Shown one piece after another: positions 17,618 through 25,782 of a DNA stretch of 64,000 nt (the first letter of the stretch is position 1; every line of letters begins with the position of its first letter). This DNA is from Kibdelosporangium philippinense (GTDB lineage Bacteria; Actinomycetota; Actinomycetes; Mycobacteriales; Pseudonocardiaceae). The position numbers and the translations under genes are program-made. Location of the stretch: the NCBI RefSeq assembly GCF_021390435.2, contig NZ_JAJVCN010000004.1, positions 786,501 through 850,500 of the forward strand, written 5' to 3'. Below the pieces are notes generated by a model. That model did no database searches and was not told where the DNA came from. It saw nothing but the letters and a program-made list of their open reading frames with translations.

Positions 17618-18711
17618 AGTGGGTCCGCCGCTTCGGCCAGGTGGCGCGGTCTGCTGTTGGCGTCGACGACAGTACCCGGCGCGCCATGCACGGTATGCGG
17701 ATCACGTTGTTCGTGCTCTCCCTCGTTGTTCTGGTGACTACGGTCTGGTCGACGGCAGGGCTTCGCTCCACAGTGGATGAAGTACGGACGCGGACCGCGC
17801 CGGGACTGCTTGACGTCGCGTCGGCCCGCGAAGCGCTTGTCACGGCTGATCAAGCCGCTGTCGACAGTTTCAGAAGTGGGACAGCCCAACAGGTTGGGCC
17901 GGGCAGCGAGTATCAGAACGCGCTGGCTGTCGCGAACCAGGACCTGGCTCGTGCGGCTCAGAACGGCGTTGCGGGTGGGGCTGGAGTGCAGTTCCTTGCC
18001 GGGCTGCTGACTGTCTACAGTGGTTGGATGGGCGAGGCGGACGCTTATTCCCGCGGTTCGGGAGACTCTCTCGCTGGCTTGGTGAATCTGTGGTACGCCT
18101 CAAGATTGCTGCACAACGACGATGAGGGAATCCTGAAGTATCTGGACGAGCTGGCCGCCAGTCAGAGCGCCACAATGGACCAGCAGCTGACGACCGGGTG
18201 GTTGGACCCGTTGACGGCGTTGATCTGGTTGGTGCCCGCACTTTTGTTGCTGGCAGCGCTGATCCGTGCTCAGGTGTTTCTGGCTCGGCGGTTCCGGCGG
18301 CGACTGAGTCCTTGGCTGGTTGGCGCGACCGCCTTGTTGATCGCGCTGATGCTGTCGAGTGCTCCATGGGCGCAGCCTGGCGGCGATACCCGTGCTGCGG
18401 CCGAAGCGCTCAAAAACCTGGTTCCAGACCCGCAGAAACCGGAAGTGCTCGCGCCTGGCGAGGCTGCGGCACTGCAATGGGTGAGCAGTCGTTGCGTTGC
18501 GGAATGCGGGGACACAGTGGCATTGCAGGGAACCGTTGCGGCCGCGACACCGCAGATCGATCCGGCTGAAGCCGCGGCAGTGACTGCCGGGTTCTCGGAG
18601 GCGGGCGACGCGGGATGGCTTCCTGTCCTGATCCCAGTGCTCGGCAGTGCGGTCGTCCTTTTTGCACTGCTTGGGTTTCAGCGTAGGATCAGCGAATACG
18701 GGTACCCGTGA
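17614..18711 (+). CDS. four-helix membrane sensor-like protein (GlnX-like arrangement)
   Basis: This 365-aa membrane protein has TM1 near residues 29-50 (ITLFVLSLVVLVTTVW), then a helical extracytoplasmic domain of about 140 residues, TM2 near 205-225, TM3 near 237-257, a second short external domain containing two Cys (SSRCVAECG), and a C-terminal TM4. The layout resembles the four-helix-bundle sensor proteins and mycobacterial GlnX that pair with a binding lipoprotein. The GTG start overlaps the vWA stop (GTGA) and the stop overlaps the next start. It is likely to pass a signal from the lipoprotein to the cytosolic kinase/vWA/protease set. No catalytic motif is seen. Confidence 0.75.
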   Translation: MKWVRRFGQVARSAVGVDDSTRRAMHGMRITLFVLSLVVLVTTVWSTAGLRSTVDEVRTRTAPGLLDVASAREALVTADQAAVDSFRSGTAQQVGPGSEYQNALAVANQDLARAAQNGVAGGAGVQFLAGLLTVYSGWMGEADAYSRGSGDSLAGLVNLWYASRLLHNDDEGILKYLDELAASQSATMDQQLTTGWLDPLTALIWLVPALLLLAALIRAQVFLARRFRRRLSPWLVGATALLIALMLSSAPWAQPGGDTRAAAEALKNLVPDPQKPEVLAPGEAAALQWVSSRCVAECGDTVALQGTVAAATPQIDPAEAAAVTAGFSEAGDAGWLPVLIPVLGSAVVLFALLGFQRRISEYGYP

Positions 18712-19988
18712 TGAAGGTGCTCATCGCTGTTTTGTTGCTGTGCGCCGGTATGGTAACCGGATGCGGTGCGTTCGCGGCGCCAACGATCACCATGATCGGG
18801 CCGTGGACCGGACCCGAGGAGCGCACTTTCCTCGCGGTACTCGGCAAATTCACCACGCAGACCGGGATCCAGGTGCGGTATCAGGGAACCAGGGCGGTGA
18901 ACCAGGTTCTGCGCGCCGACGTCCAAAAAGGACGCGCGCCGGACGTTGCCGCGTTGTCGAGCCCAGGAGAGCTGGCCCGCTACGCGCAGTCGAATGACCT
19001 GATCGCGCTCAGGGACGTGGCCACCTCCGAGCAAGAGTACGGTCCACAGTGGCAGGAACTGCTCAACCTGGGTACTCCTGAACGGTATGCGGTACCGGTG
19101 AAGGCGGACCTGAAAAGTGTGGTGTGGTTCAACGCCGGCGCGTTGCCCGGTGCCGATCCGAAGACGTGGCCAGAGTTGCAGCAGCTGACTCGCGACTTGG
19201 CCGGTCAGGGCCGTACTCCATGGTGTCTTGGCCTTGAGGCGAATTCGACGTCCGGCTGGCCGGGAACCGACTGGATCGAGGACATCCTGTTGCGCCAGGC
19301 CGGATTGGAGACCTACCGCCGATGGGCCGCCGGGCAACTGCCGTGGACATCGGGCGTGGTCCGTGACGCGTGGCTGCGGTGGGGTGAGCTGATCGCCGTG
19401 CCTGGCGCGGTGCGCGGCGGCCGGACTGGCGCTTTGCTGACGTACTTCCGGGACGCCCGCAAGACGATGTTCGACTCGGAACCCGGTTGCCTGATGGAAC
19501 ACTTGCCATCGTTCGCGATGGGCGACTATCCGCCAGAAGATCAAGGAAGATTCGACTTCTTCCCATTCCCAGCGGCCAGCGCGAACTCCGCGTTTCACGT
19601 CGGCGTGAACCTGGCCGGGTTGTTCAGGGATAGTGAAGCGGCAAGGCAACTGATGACTTTCCTTGCCTCGCGTGAGGCCCAGACCATTTGGCCACAGCTC
19701 AGCGGCACCGCGTTCTCCGTGAACAAGCTTGTGCGCCAAGGCGGTCTGTACGCCAACCGGCCGGTGAGCTCACGCGTCGCGACGATCCTCGCGGAGAGCG
19801 AGTTGTGCCTTGACGCCTCGGACGTGATGCCAAGCGAGCTTGCTGAGGCTTTCGCCCGTGGCGTGCTCGCATACGTGGCCGACCCCAACCAGTTGGGCGA
19901 AGTCCTTGAAGGACTGGACAAGATCCAGTCCGAACTGTCCAAAAAGGAAACGGCCGCGACCGAACGGCTGACTGTCTCGTGTGGATGA
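18708..19988 (+). CDS. extracellular solute-binding lipoprotein of the kinase operon
   Basis: This is a 426-aa lipoprotein with the lipobox VTGC at about residue 19, a family-1 (MalE-like) solute-binding protein. Landmarks are the opening strand ITMIGPWTGPEERTFLAVL, APDVAALSSPGELARYA, and the hinge region NLAGLFRDSEAARQLM. No ABC permease or ATPase accompanies it, so a receptor role feeding the adjacent membrane protein is more likely than transport. The start is the GTG at 18708 (GTGA overlap) or the ATG at 18711; the latter gives MKVLIAVLLL directly. The ligand is unknown, but sugars or polyols are common in the family. Confidence 0.85.
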   Translation: MMKVLIAVLLLCAGMVTGCGAFAAPTITMIGPWTGPEERTFLAVLGKFTTQTGIQVRYQGTRAVNQVLRADVQKGRAPDVAALSSPGELARYAQSNDLIALRDVATSEQEYGPQWQELLNLGTPERYAVPVKADLKSVVWFNAGALPGADPKTWPELQQLTRDLAGQGRTPWCLGLEANSTSGWPGTDWIEDILLRQAGLETYRRWAAGQLPWTSGVVRDAWLRWGELIAVPGAVRGGRTGALLTYFRDARKTMFDSEPGCLMEHLPSFAMGDYPPEDQGRFDFFPFPAASANSAFHVGVNLAGLFRDSEAARQLMTFLASREAQTIWPQLSGTAFSVNKLVRQGGLYANRPVSSRVATILAESELCLDASDVMPSELAEAFARGVLAYVADPNQLGEVLEGLDKIQSELSKKETAATERLTVSCG

Positions 19989-20000
19989 ATAGGAGGATAG

Positions 20001-20351
20001 ATGCCGGAACTGGTGCGGTTTCCGCTTGAAGTCGGTGGATCGGTGCTGGTGGAGGTGGAACCGGAACCAGGCCCCCACCGCGCAGCACGACCAGGCGGAG
20101 TGCTCAGAGAAGCCTCAGCGACCCTGGAACGCGCGGTACAGCAAGTCCGGGACGCCGCCGCGGCAGCGGTGGCGGAGTTCCTCGAGATGCCCCGCCGTCC
20201 CGACGAACTGGAAATCAAGTTCGGCCTGAAACTAGACGCCCAAGCAGGCGCGGTGATCGCACGAACAGGAATGCAGGGCCAATTCGAAATCAAGCTGAAG
20301 TGGATCAGCGACCGCCTGGTGCCAGCCGACGAACCCCCACCCGAGCCCTAG
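20001..20351 (+). CDS. small trypsin-co-occurring-domain (CU044_2847-like) protein
   Basis: This 116-aa cytosolic protein has an N-terminal beta hairpin (LVRFPLEVGGSVLVEVE), a central helix (ASATLERAVQQVRDAAAAAV) and a C-terminal strand set containing LEIKFGLKLDAQAGAVIA and a Lys/Trp strand. This matches the pattern of the Trypco1/CU044_2847 family, which comparative work has linked to trypsin-like proteases in actinobacterial conflict systems. It has its own AGGAGG ribosome site and begins 12 bp after the lipoprotein stop. Its 3' end overlaps the convergent STAND gene by 4 bp. It may modulate the protease at the head of the operon. Confidence 0.8.
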   Translation: MPELVRFPLEVGGSVLVEVEPEPGPHRAARPGGVLREASATLERAVQQVRDAAAAAVAEFLEMPRRPDELEIKFGLKLDAQAGAVIARTGMQGQFEIKLKWISDRLVPADEPPPEP

Positions 20352-22555
20352 GCCCTCGCGCGGCCCAGATCCTCAGCCAACCTGAAGGCTTCCTCGGTCT
20401 TAGGATGCGTCTTCCCGAGTTGACCGTGCAAAATCCGCGCACCCCGGCGCGCGAGCTCGGCGGCCGCCGGATCGTTCAACGCGTGCACGGCCCGCGCCTT
20501 CAGCAACAAGACGTACCCGATGTACAGGTGGTCAGGCGCGTACTTTCCCTCCCGGATCCGCAACGCCCGATCGATCAACGGCACAGCCGTCGCGTAGTCA
20601 TCTCGCGCGAGATGCACATTCGCCAACGCCACCAAGTCGAAGCTGACGTACGGGTCGTCCGGCCCGTACGCCGCTTCGTCAATCTCCAACGCCCGCTCAG
20701 CAAACGGCAAAGCGGCCGCGTAGTCACCAGCAAGGTGCAGAATCCGCGCCAGCGTGGCCAAATCCGTCGCGATAGCGGGACTGTTCGCCGGCAGGGACTC
20801 CTCGTGCAGGCGTAGGGCGCGCTCCGCCAGAGGACGCGCCTTCTCAAACTCACCCAAGTCCCGGTAGATCTGCGCAAGAACAATCAGGTCGAAGCCTCTC
20901 TCCGCGTCCCTGCCCGCAAGAGACTCGTCGATCGCCAAAGCCCGCTCGCCCAAAGGCAGCGCCATCGCCCGATCCCCGATACGCAGCACGAACTCCGACG
21001 CCAACCTCAGCAACACTGCCGTGTTCGCGGCCCGCTCCGCCCCCGCCGGAGGCTCACCCTTGGTCACCGCCAGCACGTGCGGAAGCAGCTCCTGCCACCG
21101 CGCCCCCGCATCCGGATCGCCGTGAATATCATGAGGAACAGCCGAAAGCAAGATGATCGACAAAATTGCCCGCGTTTCGGCGTGCGTTTCCGGCGACATC
21201 CCAGCTCGGACGGCAGCCTGCACCAGCCGGTGGAGGAGTAGGTAGGATTTGCTGGAACCGAATGGCGGCCGCGTTCGTTGCCGAGTCGGAAGGCGTGCGG
21301 GTGGCAGCGGAGCATCAGTGCGCTTCGCGAGCCCAAGGCCAGCCAGTGCACCGACCGTCCGGTCCCACGCAACCGGGTCAGCAAAGCCCGCAACCAGGCC
21401 AGAGCTCGCGGGAAGGGCACCGGAGCTGCCTCGGGCAGCAGGGCCGTCGGCCACGTCCAGCGGGGTCGAGCCGTCGACAAGGCTCAGCGGGTCAGGGCCC
21501 GAAGTGGAAGAACCATCGAACAGGTTCAGCGGAATCGGCTCCGGCGCCAGCAAAGCGCACAACTCCAGCAGCCGCACGGCATCCGGCAGCTCTGCGGCCA
21601 ACGTACGCACGCTGAGCTGCCACAGCGTCGAGACCACCACGCTGGGCCGGTCGGCCAGCTCGCCGTGCCCGATCATCTCCTCCAACCGGGACGTCAGCAG
21701 GGCCAGGTAATCCTCAGGCGCCGTCTGGTTGTAGTCCATGTACCCGGCGGCCTGCTCCAGGCCAAGGGGGAGGTCGCCCAGTTGCTCGGCGATCCGGTCG
21801 GCGACGGCGTCGGTCATCCCGGGCACCCGCCGGACCAGCAAATCCACCGACTCCCGCCGGGTGAACACATCCAGGTCAATGACCCCGGCCCTGCTCGACC
21901 AGCCGCTGACCCTGGTGGTGACGATGATGTGCCCGTTGCTCACCAGGTCGCCCGTTGGCAACGCGTGCGTGAGGGTGCTCGGCTTCTCGCCATTGTCGAA
22001 GATGATCAGCCAAGGCCTGCGGTCAAGCAGCTTGCCGTAAACCTGCGGAATGGCCTGCTCAGCACTCACCTCCGTCAGCCCGAGCTCCCTGGCCAACGCG
22101 GTGAACTGGGGCGCCACCAAGTCGGGCTCCTCGGCGTCCACGAAAGCGACGAACCGGTACTTCTGCCGGTAGCGGTAGGCGTACTCGACGGCGAGCTGTG
22201 TCTTGCCGACGCCGCCTAACCCGTGCACGACCTGCGTCGAGACATCGTTCGTCGAGGTCAGACGCTGTCGAAGCTCGCGTAAGGCGGCGTCGCGGCCGGT
22301 GAAGTTGGGGTTGCGCGGTGGCAGCCGGTAGGTCGCGGGCGCGGGCAGTTCCTTGGCCTTACGCTCGCGGCGAGGTGCCTGCCAAAATCCCAGCAACGCC
22401 AACGGAATCAGCAGAAGCAGCACTACCCACGGGTTCGTCCGGACGAAGTCGAGCGGGCCTGGCCAGCGGCTTTGCCCCGATGCGGCGTTGAACGCGAGAC
22501 TGCCGAGGAAAAGCACGAGCAGCGCGGCCACCGCACTGACCAGCGTCCGCCACAT
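20348..22555 (-). CDS. membrane-anchored STAND (NB-ARC) NTPase with TPR repeats
   Basis: This 735-aa protein begins with two transmembrane helices (about 3-25 and 42-58), followed by a STAND/NB-ARC NTPase module. Its features are the LPPRNPNFTGRDAALREL entry motif, Walker A GLGGVGKT (112-119), Walker B WLIIFDN, the sensor HIIVTTR and GLPL-type DLPLGLEQAAGYM. The C-terminal third carries about five TPR units (ALAIDESLAGRDAERG type). Such proteins are NLR-like sensors used as signal-gated switches in actinobacteria. It is convergent with the protease-kinase-vWA operon and overlaps its last gene by 4 bp. It lacks an obvious C-terminal effector, so the neighbouring protease could be its output. 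Confidence 0.88.
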   Translation of the reverse strand: MWRTLVSAVAALLVLFLGSLAFNAASGQSRWPGPLDFVRTNPWVVLLLLIPLALLGFWQAPRRERKAKELPAPATYRLPPRNPNFTGRDAALRELRQRLTSTNDVSTQVVHGLGGVGKTQLAVEYAYRYRQKYRFVAFVDAEEPDLVAPQFTALARELGLTEVSAEQAIPQVYGKLLDRRPWLIIFDNGEKPSTLTHALPTGDLVSNGHIIVTTRVSGWSSRAGVIDLDVFTRRESVDLLVRRVPGMTDAVADRIAEQLGDLPLGLEQAAGYMDYNQTAPEDYLALLTSRLEEMIGHGELADRPSVVVSTLWQLSVRTLAAELPDAVRLLELCALLAPEPIPLNLFDGSSTSGPDPLSLVDGSTPLDVADGPAARGSSGALPASSGLVAGFADPVAWDRTVGALAGLGLAKRTDAPLPPARLPTRQRTRPPFGSSKSYLLLHRLVQAAVRAGMSPETHAETRAILSIILLSAVPHDIHGDPDAGARWQELLPHVLAVTKGEPPAGAERAANTAVLLRLASEFVLRIGDRAMALPLGERALAIDESLAGRDAERGFDLIVLAQIYRDLGEFEKARPLAERALRLHEESLPANSPAIATDLATLARILHLAGDYAAALPFAERALEIDEAAYGPDDPYVSFDLVALANVHLARDDYATAVPLIDRALRIREGKYAPDHLYIGYVLLLKARAVHALNDPAAAELARRGARILHGQLGKTHPKTEEAFRLAEDLGRARA

Positions 22556-22600
22556 GGCTCCCTTTCTGCGACGGCGATAGCGATAGACAGCCAGCGGATC

Positions 22601-23695
22601 CTAACCCAGGGGCGGCCGTTGAAAAGTGATCTCAGGGAACTCCGCGGCCGGACCCGTGAACAGGCGCTGAGGCACGCCGCGAAGATGCTGGTCGAGGAAA
22701 GCGGCGACATAAGTACGCGTGATCCGCAGACCTCGAACAGGTTCCACGGGCATGTCCACCTCGATACCAGACTGTTTCACGAGCAGATTCAGGTCCGTGA
22801 AAATGTTGTGATCCGACTTGGTGACGTGCAGCCACCGCTTCCACCCGGACATCCGCGGCCACACGGCATCCCACGACGGATCGCGAACGTTGCCAGGCTC
22901 ATGGTTCTCATCGGTGCCGATCAGCAGGAACGGCCGGTCCAAAGGATCGGACGGCAGCATCGGCCCATCGAGGTTGACGCCGGCATCGATGCGGGAATCG
23001 GCGCGCATCGCGGTCGCGGCGCCCGCGCCACCCATTGAATGCCCGACAGCCGCGACATGGCGTTGATCGACCAGCGGGTGCCCGCGCAATTCATTGAGCA
23101 CGAAGGACAAGTCGGTCCCTCGGTTGAGCGCGATCGGCGCATGGCCGATCTTGCCGGGCAGCTCGCAGGCTGTGCAGGGCAAGATCCCACCGGGGAACCG
23201 AACGCCGACGGACTCGTAGGCATGGTCGACCGCGGCGGTCACGTAGCCGCGGGACGCGAGGTCCTCGGCCAGTGCGGTGATTGTGTGGCGGGAGAACAGG
23301 AAGCCGGGGGAGAGCAGGACCAGCGGGCGTCGGCCGGGAAGCGGCACTGCCTCGGTACGCGACCACGTGCGCGTGTTGGCCAGTTGTGAGGCGGTGAACT
23401 TCGGGTCGAGTTGGGCCCAGTCCACGAACGCGGTCGCCTCGGTCAGGTCCATATAGGGCGAACGGCCGCCGGTATGCGGCACAGCCGGGTAGTACATGGT
23501 GACCATGAGCTGCCGCGGGCCGGATTCGGGCACCCAGGGATCGGCACGTCCGCGGTCGGTGAGCGCGAACGTGTTGCGCCCAACCGCGTATGGCCCTGTG
23601 GGCGCGGGCAGTGACAAGTCCACAGTGGCCACAGCGGCGGTGGGAATGGACAGTCCGAGCGCGGTGACCGCAGTGGCTACCAACATACGACGCAT
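22601..23695 (-). CDS. secreted alpha/beta hydrolase, PAF-acetylhydrolase/dienelactone-hydrolase-like
   Basis: This exported hydrolase of about 364 residues has a Sec signal at residues 1-25 (RRMLVATAVTALGLS, cleavage after AAVA). The nucleophile elbow is GHSMGGAG, and strands such as RPLVLLSPGFLFSRH and the late KSDHNIF His fit the platelet-activating-factor acetylhydrolase-like group of esterases. Two Cys in ILPCTACEL may form a disulfide. The ATG at 23693-23695 is chosen because it puts the signal peptide at the N-terminus; longer in-frame starts upstream add non-family sequence. It stands alone between the STAND gene and the iron-uptake operon. The substrate is unknown. Confidence 0.82.
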   Translation of the reverse strand: MRRMLVATAVTALGLSIPTAAVATVDLSLPAPTGPYAVGRNTFALTDRGRADPWVPESGPRQLMVTMYYPAVPHTGGRSPYMDLTEATAFVDWAQLDPKFTASQLANTRTWSRTEAVPLPGRRPLVLLSPGFLFSRHTITALAEDLASRGYVTAAVDHAYESVGVRFPGGILPCTACELPGKIGHAPIALNRGTDLSFVLNELRGHPLVDQRHVAAVGHSMGGAGAATAMRADSRIDAGVNLDGPMLPSDPLDRPFLLIGTDENHEPGNVRDPSWDAVWPRMSGWKRWLHVTKSDHNIFTDLNLLVKQSGIEVDMPVEPVRGLRITRTYVAAFLDQHLRGVPQRLFTGPAAEFPEITFQRPPLG

Positions 23696-23965
23696 AAGAT
23701 CAACTTTGCCGTGCCAAAAGTCGCGGGACATCGGGAACCGCCCGGAGTCAGGCCCTGAGATCTGCCACCAAGGGGCCTCGGGGGAAGACAGTCCACAAGG
23801 GATACGTGAGGCATTCGCCGCCAGCGGCAGCAGTCCACCTGATCGGCCCGCGGTCCCACACGACGGCTGTGGATCCGATCTGACCTGACCTCGCGGGCTC
23901 ACGATCAAGGCATGAAGGATTACGCCAGGTGAGTGGACTAGATCACTCATTGTGGATGATGGAAG

Positions 23966-23984
23966 TTAGGCTAGGCTGCCCTCA
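23966..23984 (+). promoter_or_regulatory. iron box (DmdR/IdeR-type operator)
   Basis: TTAGGCTAGGCTGCCCTCA matches the actinobacterial DmdR/IdeR consensus at about 15 of 19 positions and ends on the first base of the ATG of the siderophore ATPase. Repression by iron-loaded DmdR/IdeR is expected and fits the iron-uptake role of the three genes that follow. Confidence 0.65.
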
Positions 23985-24802
23985 TGTCACGGGCTGCTGG
24001 GGCGCTGCTGGCTGGCCAAGAGCTGGTACTCGCCCATCACGACCACGAAGTCGTGCACGGTGTCTCCCTCGAGCTGACGCCGGGCACGATTCTGGCACTC
24101 GTCGGCCCGAACGGATCCGGCAAGTCCACGGTCCTGCGGTCCTTGGCGCGCTTGCACAAGCCCAAGAGCGGTGACGTCCAGCTCGGCGATCAGGCCGTCT
24201 GGCACAAGTCCGCGTTGTCTGGCAAAGAGTTCGCGCGCAACGTCACATTGCTGACCCAGCAACGGCCGACGCCTGCTGGAGTGTCCGTGAAGGACGTTGT
24301 CGGCTATGGGCGGCATCCGTATCGCGCTGGTTGGCGTGGCGTCGATCCCGATGGTCCGGCAGCTGTGGCAACCGCGATGGAAATGACTGGTGTCACTGAA
24401 ATGGCTGACCGTGGCGTGGATGAGCTGTCCGGTGGCGAGCTGCAACGCGTCTGGCTCGCGTCCTGTCTTGCCCAGCAGACATCCGTTTTGCTGCTCGACG
24501 AGCCGACCAATCACCTCGATCTGCGCTATCAGGTCGAAATTCTCGATGTCGTACGTGACCTCGCCGTCGATCACCAGGTCGCGGTCGGTGTCGTGCTGCA
24601 CGACCTTGACCACGCCGCGATCATCGCCGACCGCGTCGTCCTGCTGTCCCAAGGGAAAGCTCTGGCGAGCGGTGCCGTGAAGGACGTGTTCACGGCCGAG
24701 AACCTCACTGCGGCCTACGGTGTGGCGGTGCGGGTCGCGGACGATCCGGTGACTGGCTCGCTGCACTGCCGCCCGGTCGGCAGGCACACGCCCAGAGTTT
24801 GA
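23984..24802 (+). CDS. iron-siderophore ABC transporter ATP-binding protein
   Basis: This 272-aa cytosolic ATPase is of the FecE/FhuC type. Walker A is GPNGSGKST, the Q-loop is LLTQQRP, the signature is LSGGELQRVWLA, Walker B is VLLLDEPTNHLD and the switch His is VVLHDLDHA. It powers the permease encoded third in the operon. The ATG at 23984 is directly abutted by an iron box, leaving little room for a leader. The last 30 residues (PVTGSLHCRPVGRHTP) are the usual FecE-type tail. The operon order ATPase, binding protein, fused permease is complete. Confidence 0.93.
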   Translation: MSRAAGALLAGQELVLAHHDHEVVHGVSLELTPGTILALVGPNGSGKSTVLRSLARLHKPKSGDVQLGDQAVWHKSALSGKEFARNVTLLTQQRPTPAGVSVKDVVGYGRHPYRAGWRGVDPDGPAAVATAMEMTGVTEMADRGVDELSGGELQRVWLASCLAQQTSVLLLDEPTNHLDLRYQVEILDVVRDLAVDHQVAVGVVLHDLDHAAIIADRVVLLSQGKALASGAVKDVFTAENLTAAYGVAVRVADDPVTGSLHCRPVGRHTPRV

Positions 24803-24826
24803 CCCAGAACACGGAGAAACAAAGCC

Positions 24827-25780
24827 ATGCGCATCCCCGTCCTGATCGCCGCCGCGGCGATCCTGTTGTCTGCCTGTGGAACCACGGAGACACCGACCAC
24901 TCAGCCCGCTGAAAACACTGGTGGGCCCGTCAAAGTCACCGACGCGCGTGGCAAGGTCGTCGAGCTGAAGTCCGCGGCCAAGCGCGTTGTCGCGCTGGAG
25001 TGGGGCGAGATCGAGATGGTCGCCTCGCTTGGCGTGATGCCGGTCGGCGTCGCTGATGTCCAGGGTTTCAAGACGTGGAATTCCATTGTGCCGCTTGATG
25101 CTTCGGTCAAGGACATCGGCAAGCGCAGTGAGCCGAGCGTCGACGCGATCGTGGCGCTGAACCCGGACGTCGTGATCATGGCGCACGAAGGTGACTCGGC
25201 GCTGGTTCCGCAGCTGGAGAAGTACGTGCCGGTCGTGCTCACGAAGACCAGCGACGCGAGCCGCAACTTCGACCGGCTGCGTGAGGACATGAAGCTGATC
25301 GCGCAGACCGTCGGCAAACCAGCGGAAGCGGACAAGCTTCTGTCCGAAATGGATGCCAAGCTGGCGCAGGCGAAGACCGCGCTGGCAAGCAAAGCAGGCA
25401 CGCCGTTCTTCATGGCCGACGGTTGGCTGGAGGGCAGTACGGTCAGCATCCGCCCGTTCGGCAAGGGATCGCTGGTTTCTGACATCGCCGAGCATGTTGG
25501 GTTGCGCAACGCGTGGACCGGCAAGGTTGACGCGCAGTGGGGGCTTGGCCAGACCGACGTCGAAGGCCTGTCCGCGCTGAGCGACCCGAACACCGTCATG
25601 TTCTACAGCGCTTCCGAAGACGACGTTTTCACCACCGGGCTGGCGCAGAATGCCGTGTGGCAGCGGCTTCCGTTCGTGACGTCCAAGAAGATCTACAAGC
25701 TTCAGCCAGGCACGTGGACCTTCGGCGGCCCGAAGTCCGTCGGCTACATCGCTGACCAGTTCACGAAGGCACTCGGCTGA
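24827..25780 (+). CDS. iron-siderophore binding lipoprotein
   Basis: This 317-aa lipoprotein has the lipobox LSAC near residue 17, followed by a Thr/Pro linker and a FepB/FhuD-type class III binding fold: VTDARGKVVELKSAAKRVV, the long backbone helix FDRLREDMKLIAQTVGKPAEA, and the C-terminal FTKALG. It would capture ferric siderophore outside the membrane and dock on the FecCD permease, whose GTG start is 2 bp after this stop. It is cotranscribed with the ATPase 24 bp upstream. The exact siderophore cannot be inferred. Confidence 0.93.
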   Translation: MRIPVLIAAAAILLSACGTTETPTTQPAENTGGPVKVTDARGKVVELKSAAKRVVALEWGEIEMVASLGVMPVGVADVQGFKTWNSIVPLDASVKDIGKRSEPSVDAIVALNPDVVIMAHEGDSALVPQLEKYVPVVLTKTSDASRNFDRLREDMKLIAQTVGKPAEADKLLSEMDAKLAQAKTALASKAGTPFFMADGWLEGSTVSIRPFGKGSLVSDIAEHVGLRNAWTGKVDAQWGLGQTDVEGLSALSDPNTVMFYSASEDDVFTTGLAQNAVWQRLPFVTSKKIYKLQPGTWTFGGPKSVGYIADQFTKALG

Positions 25781-25782
25781 CC

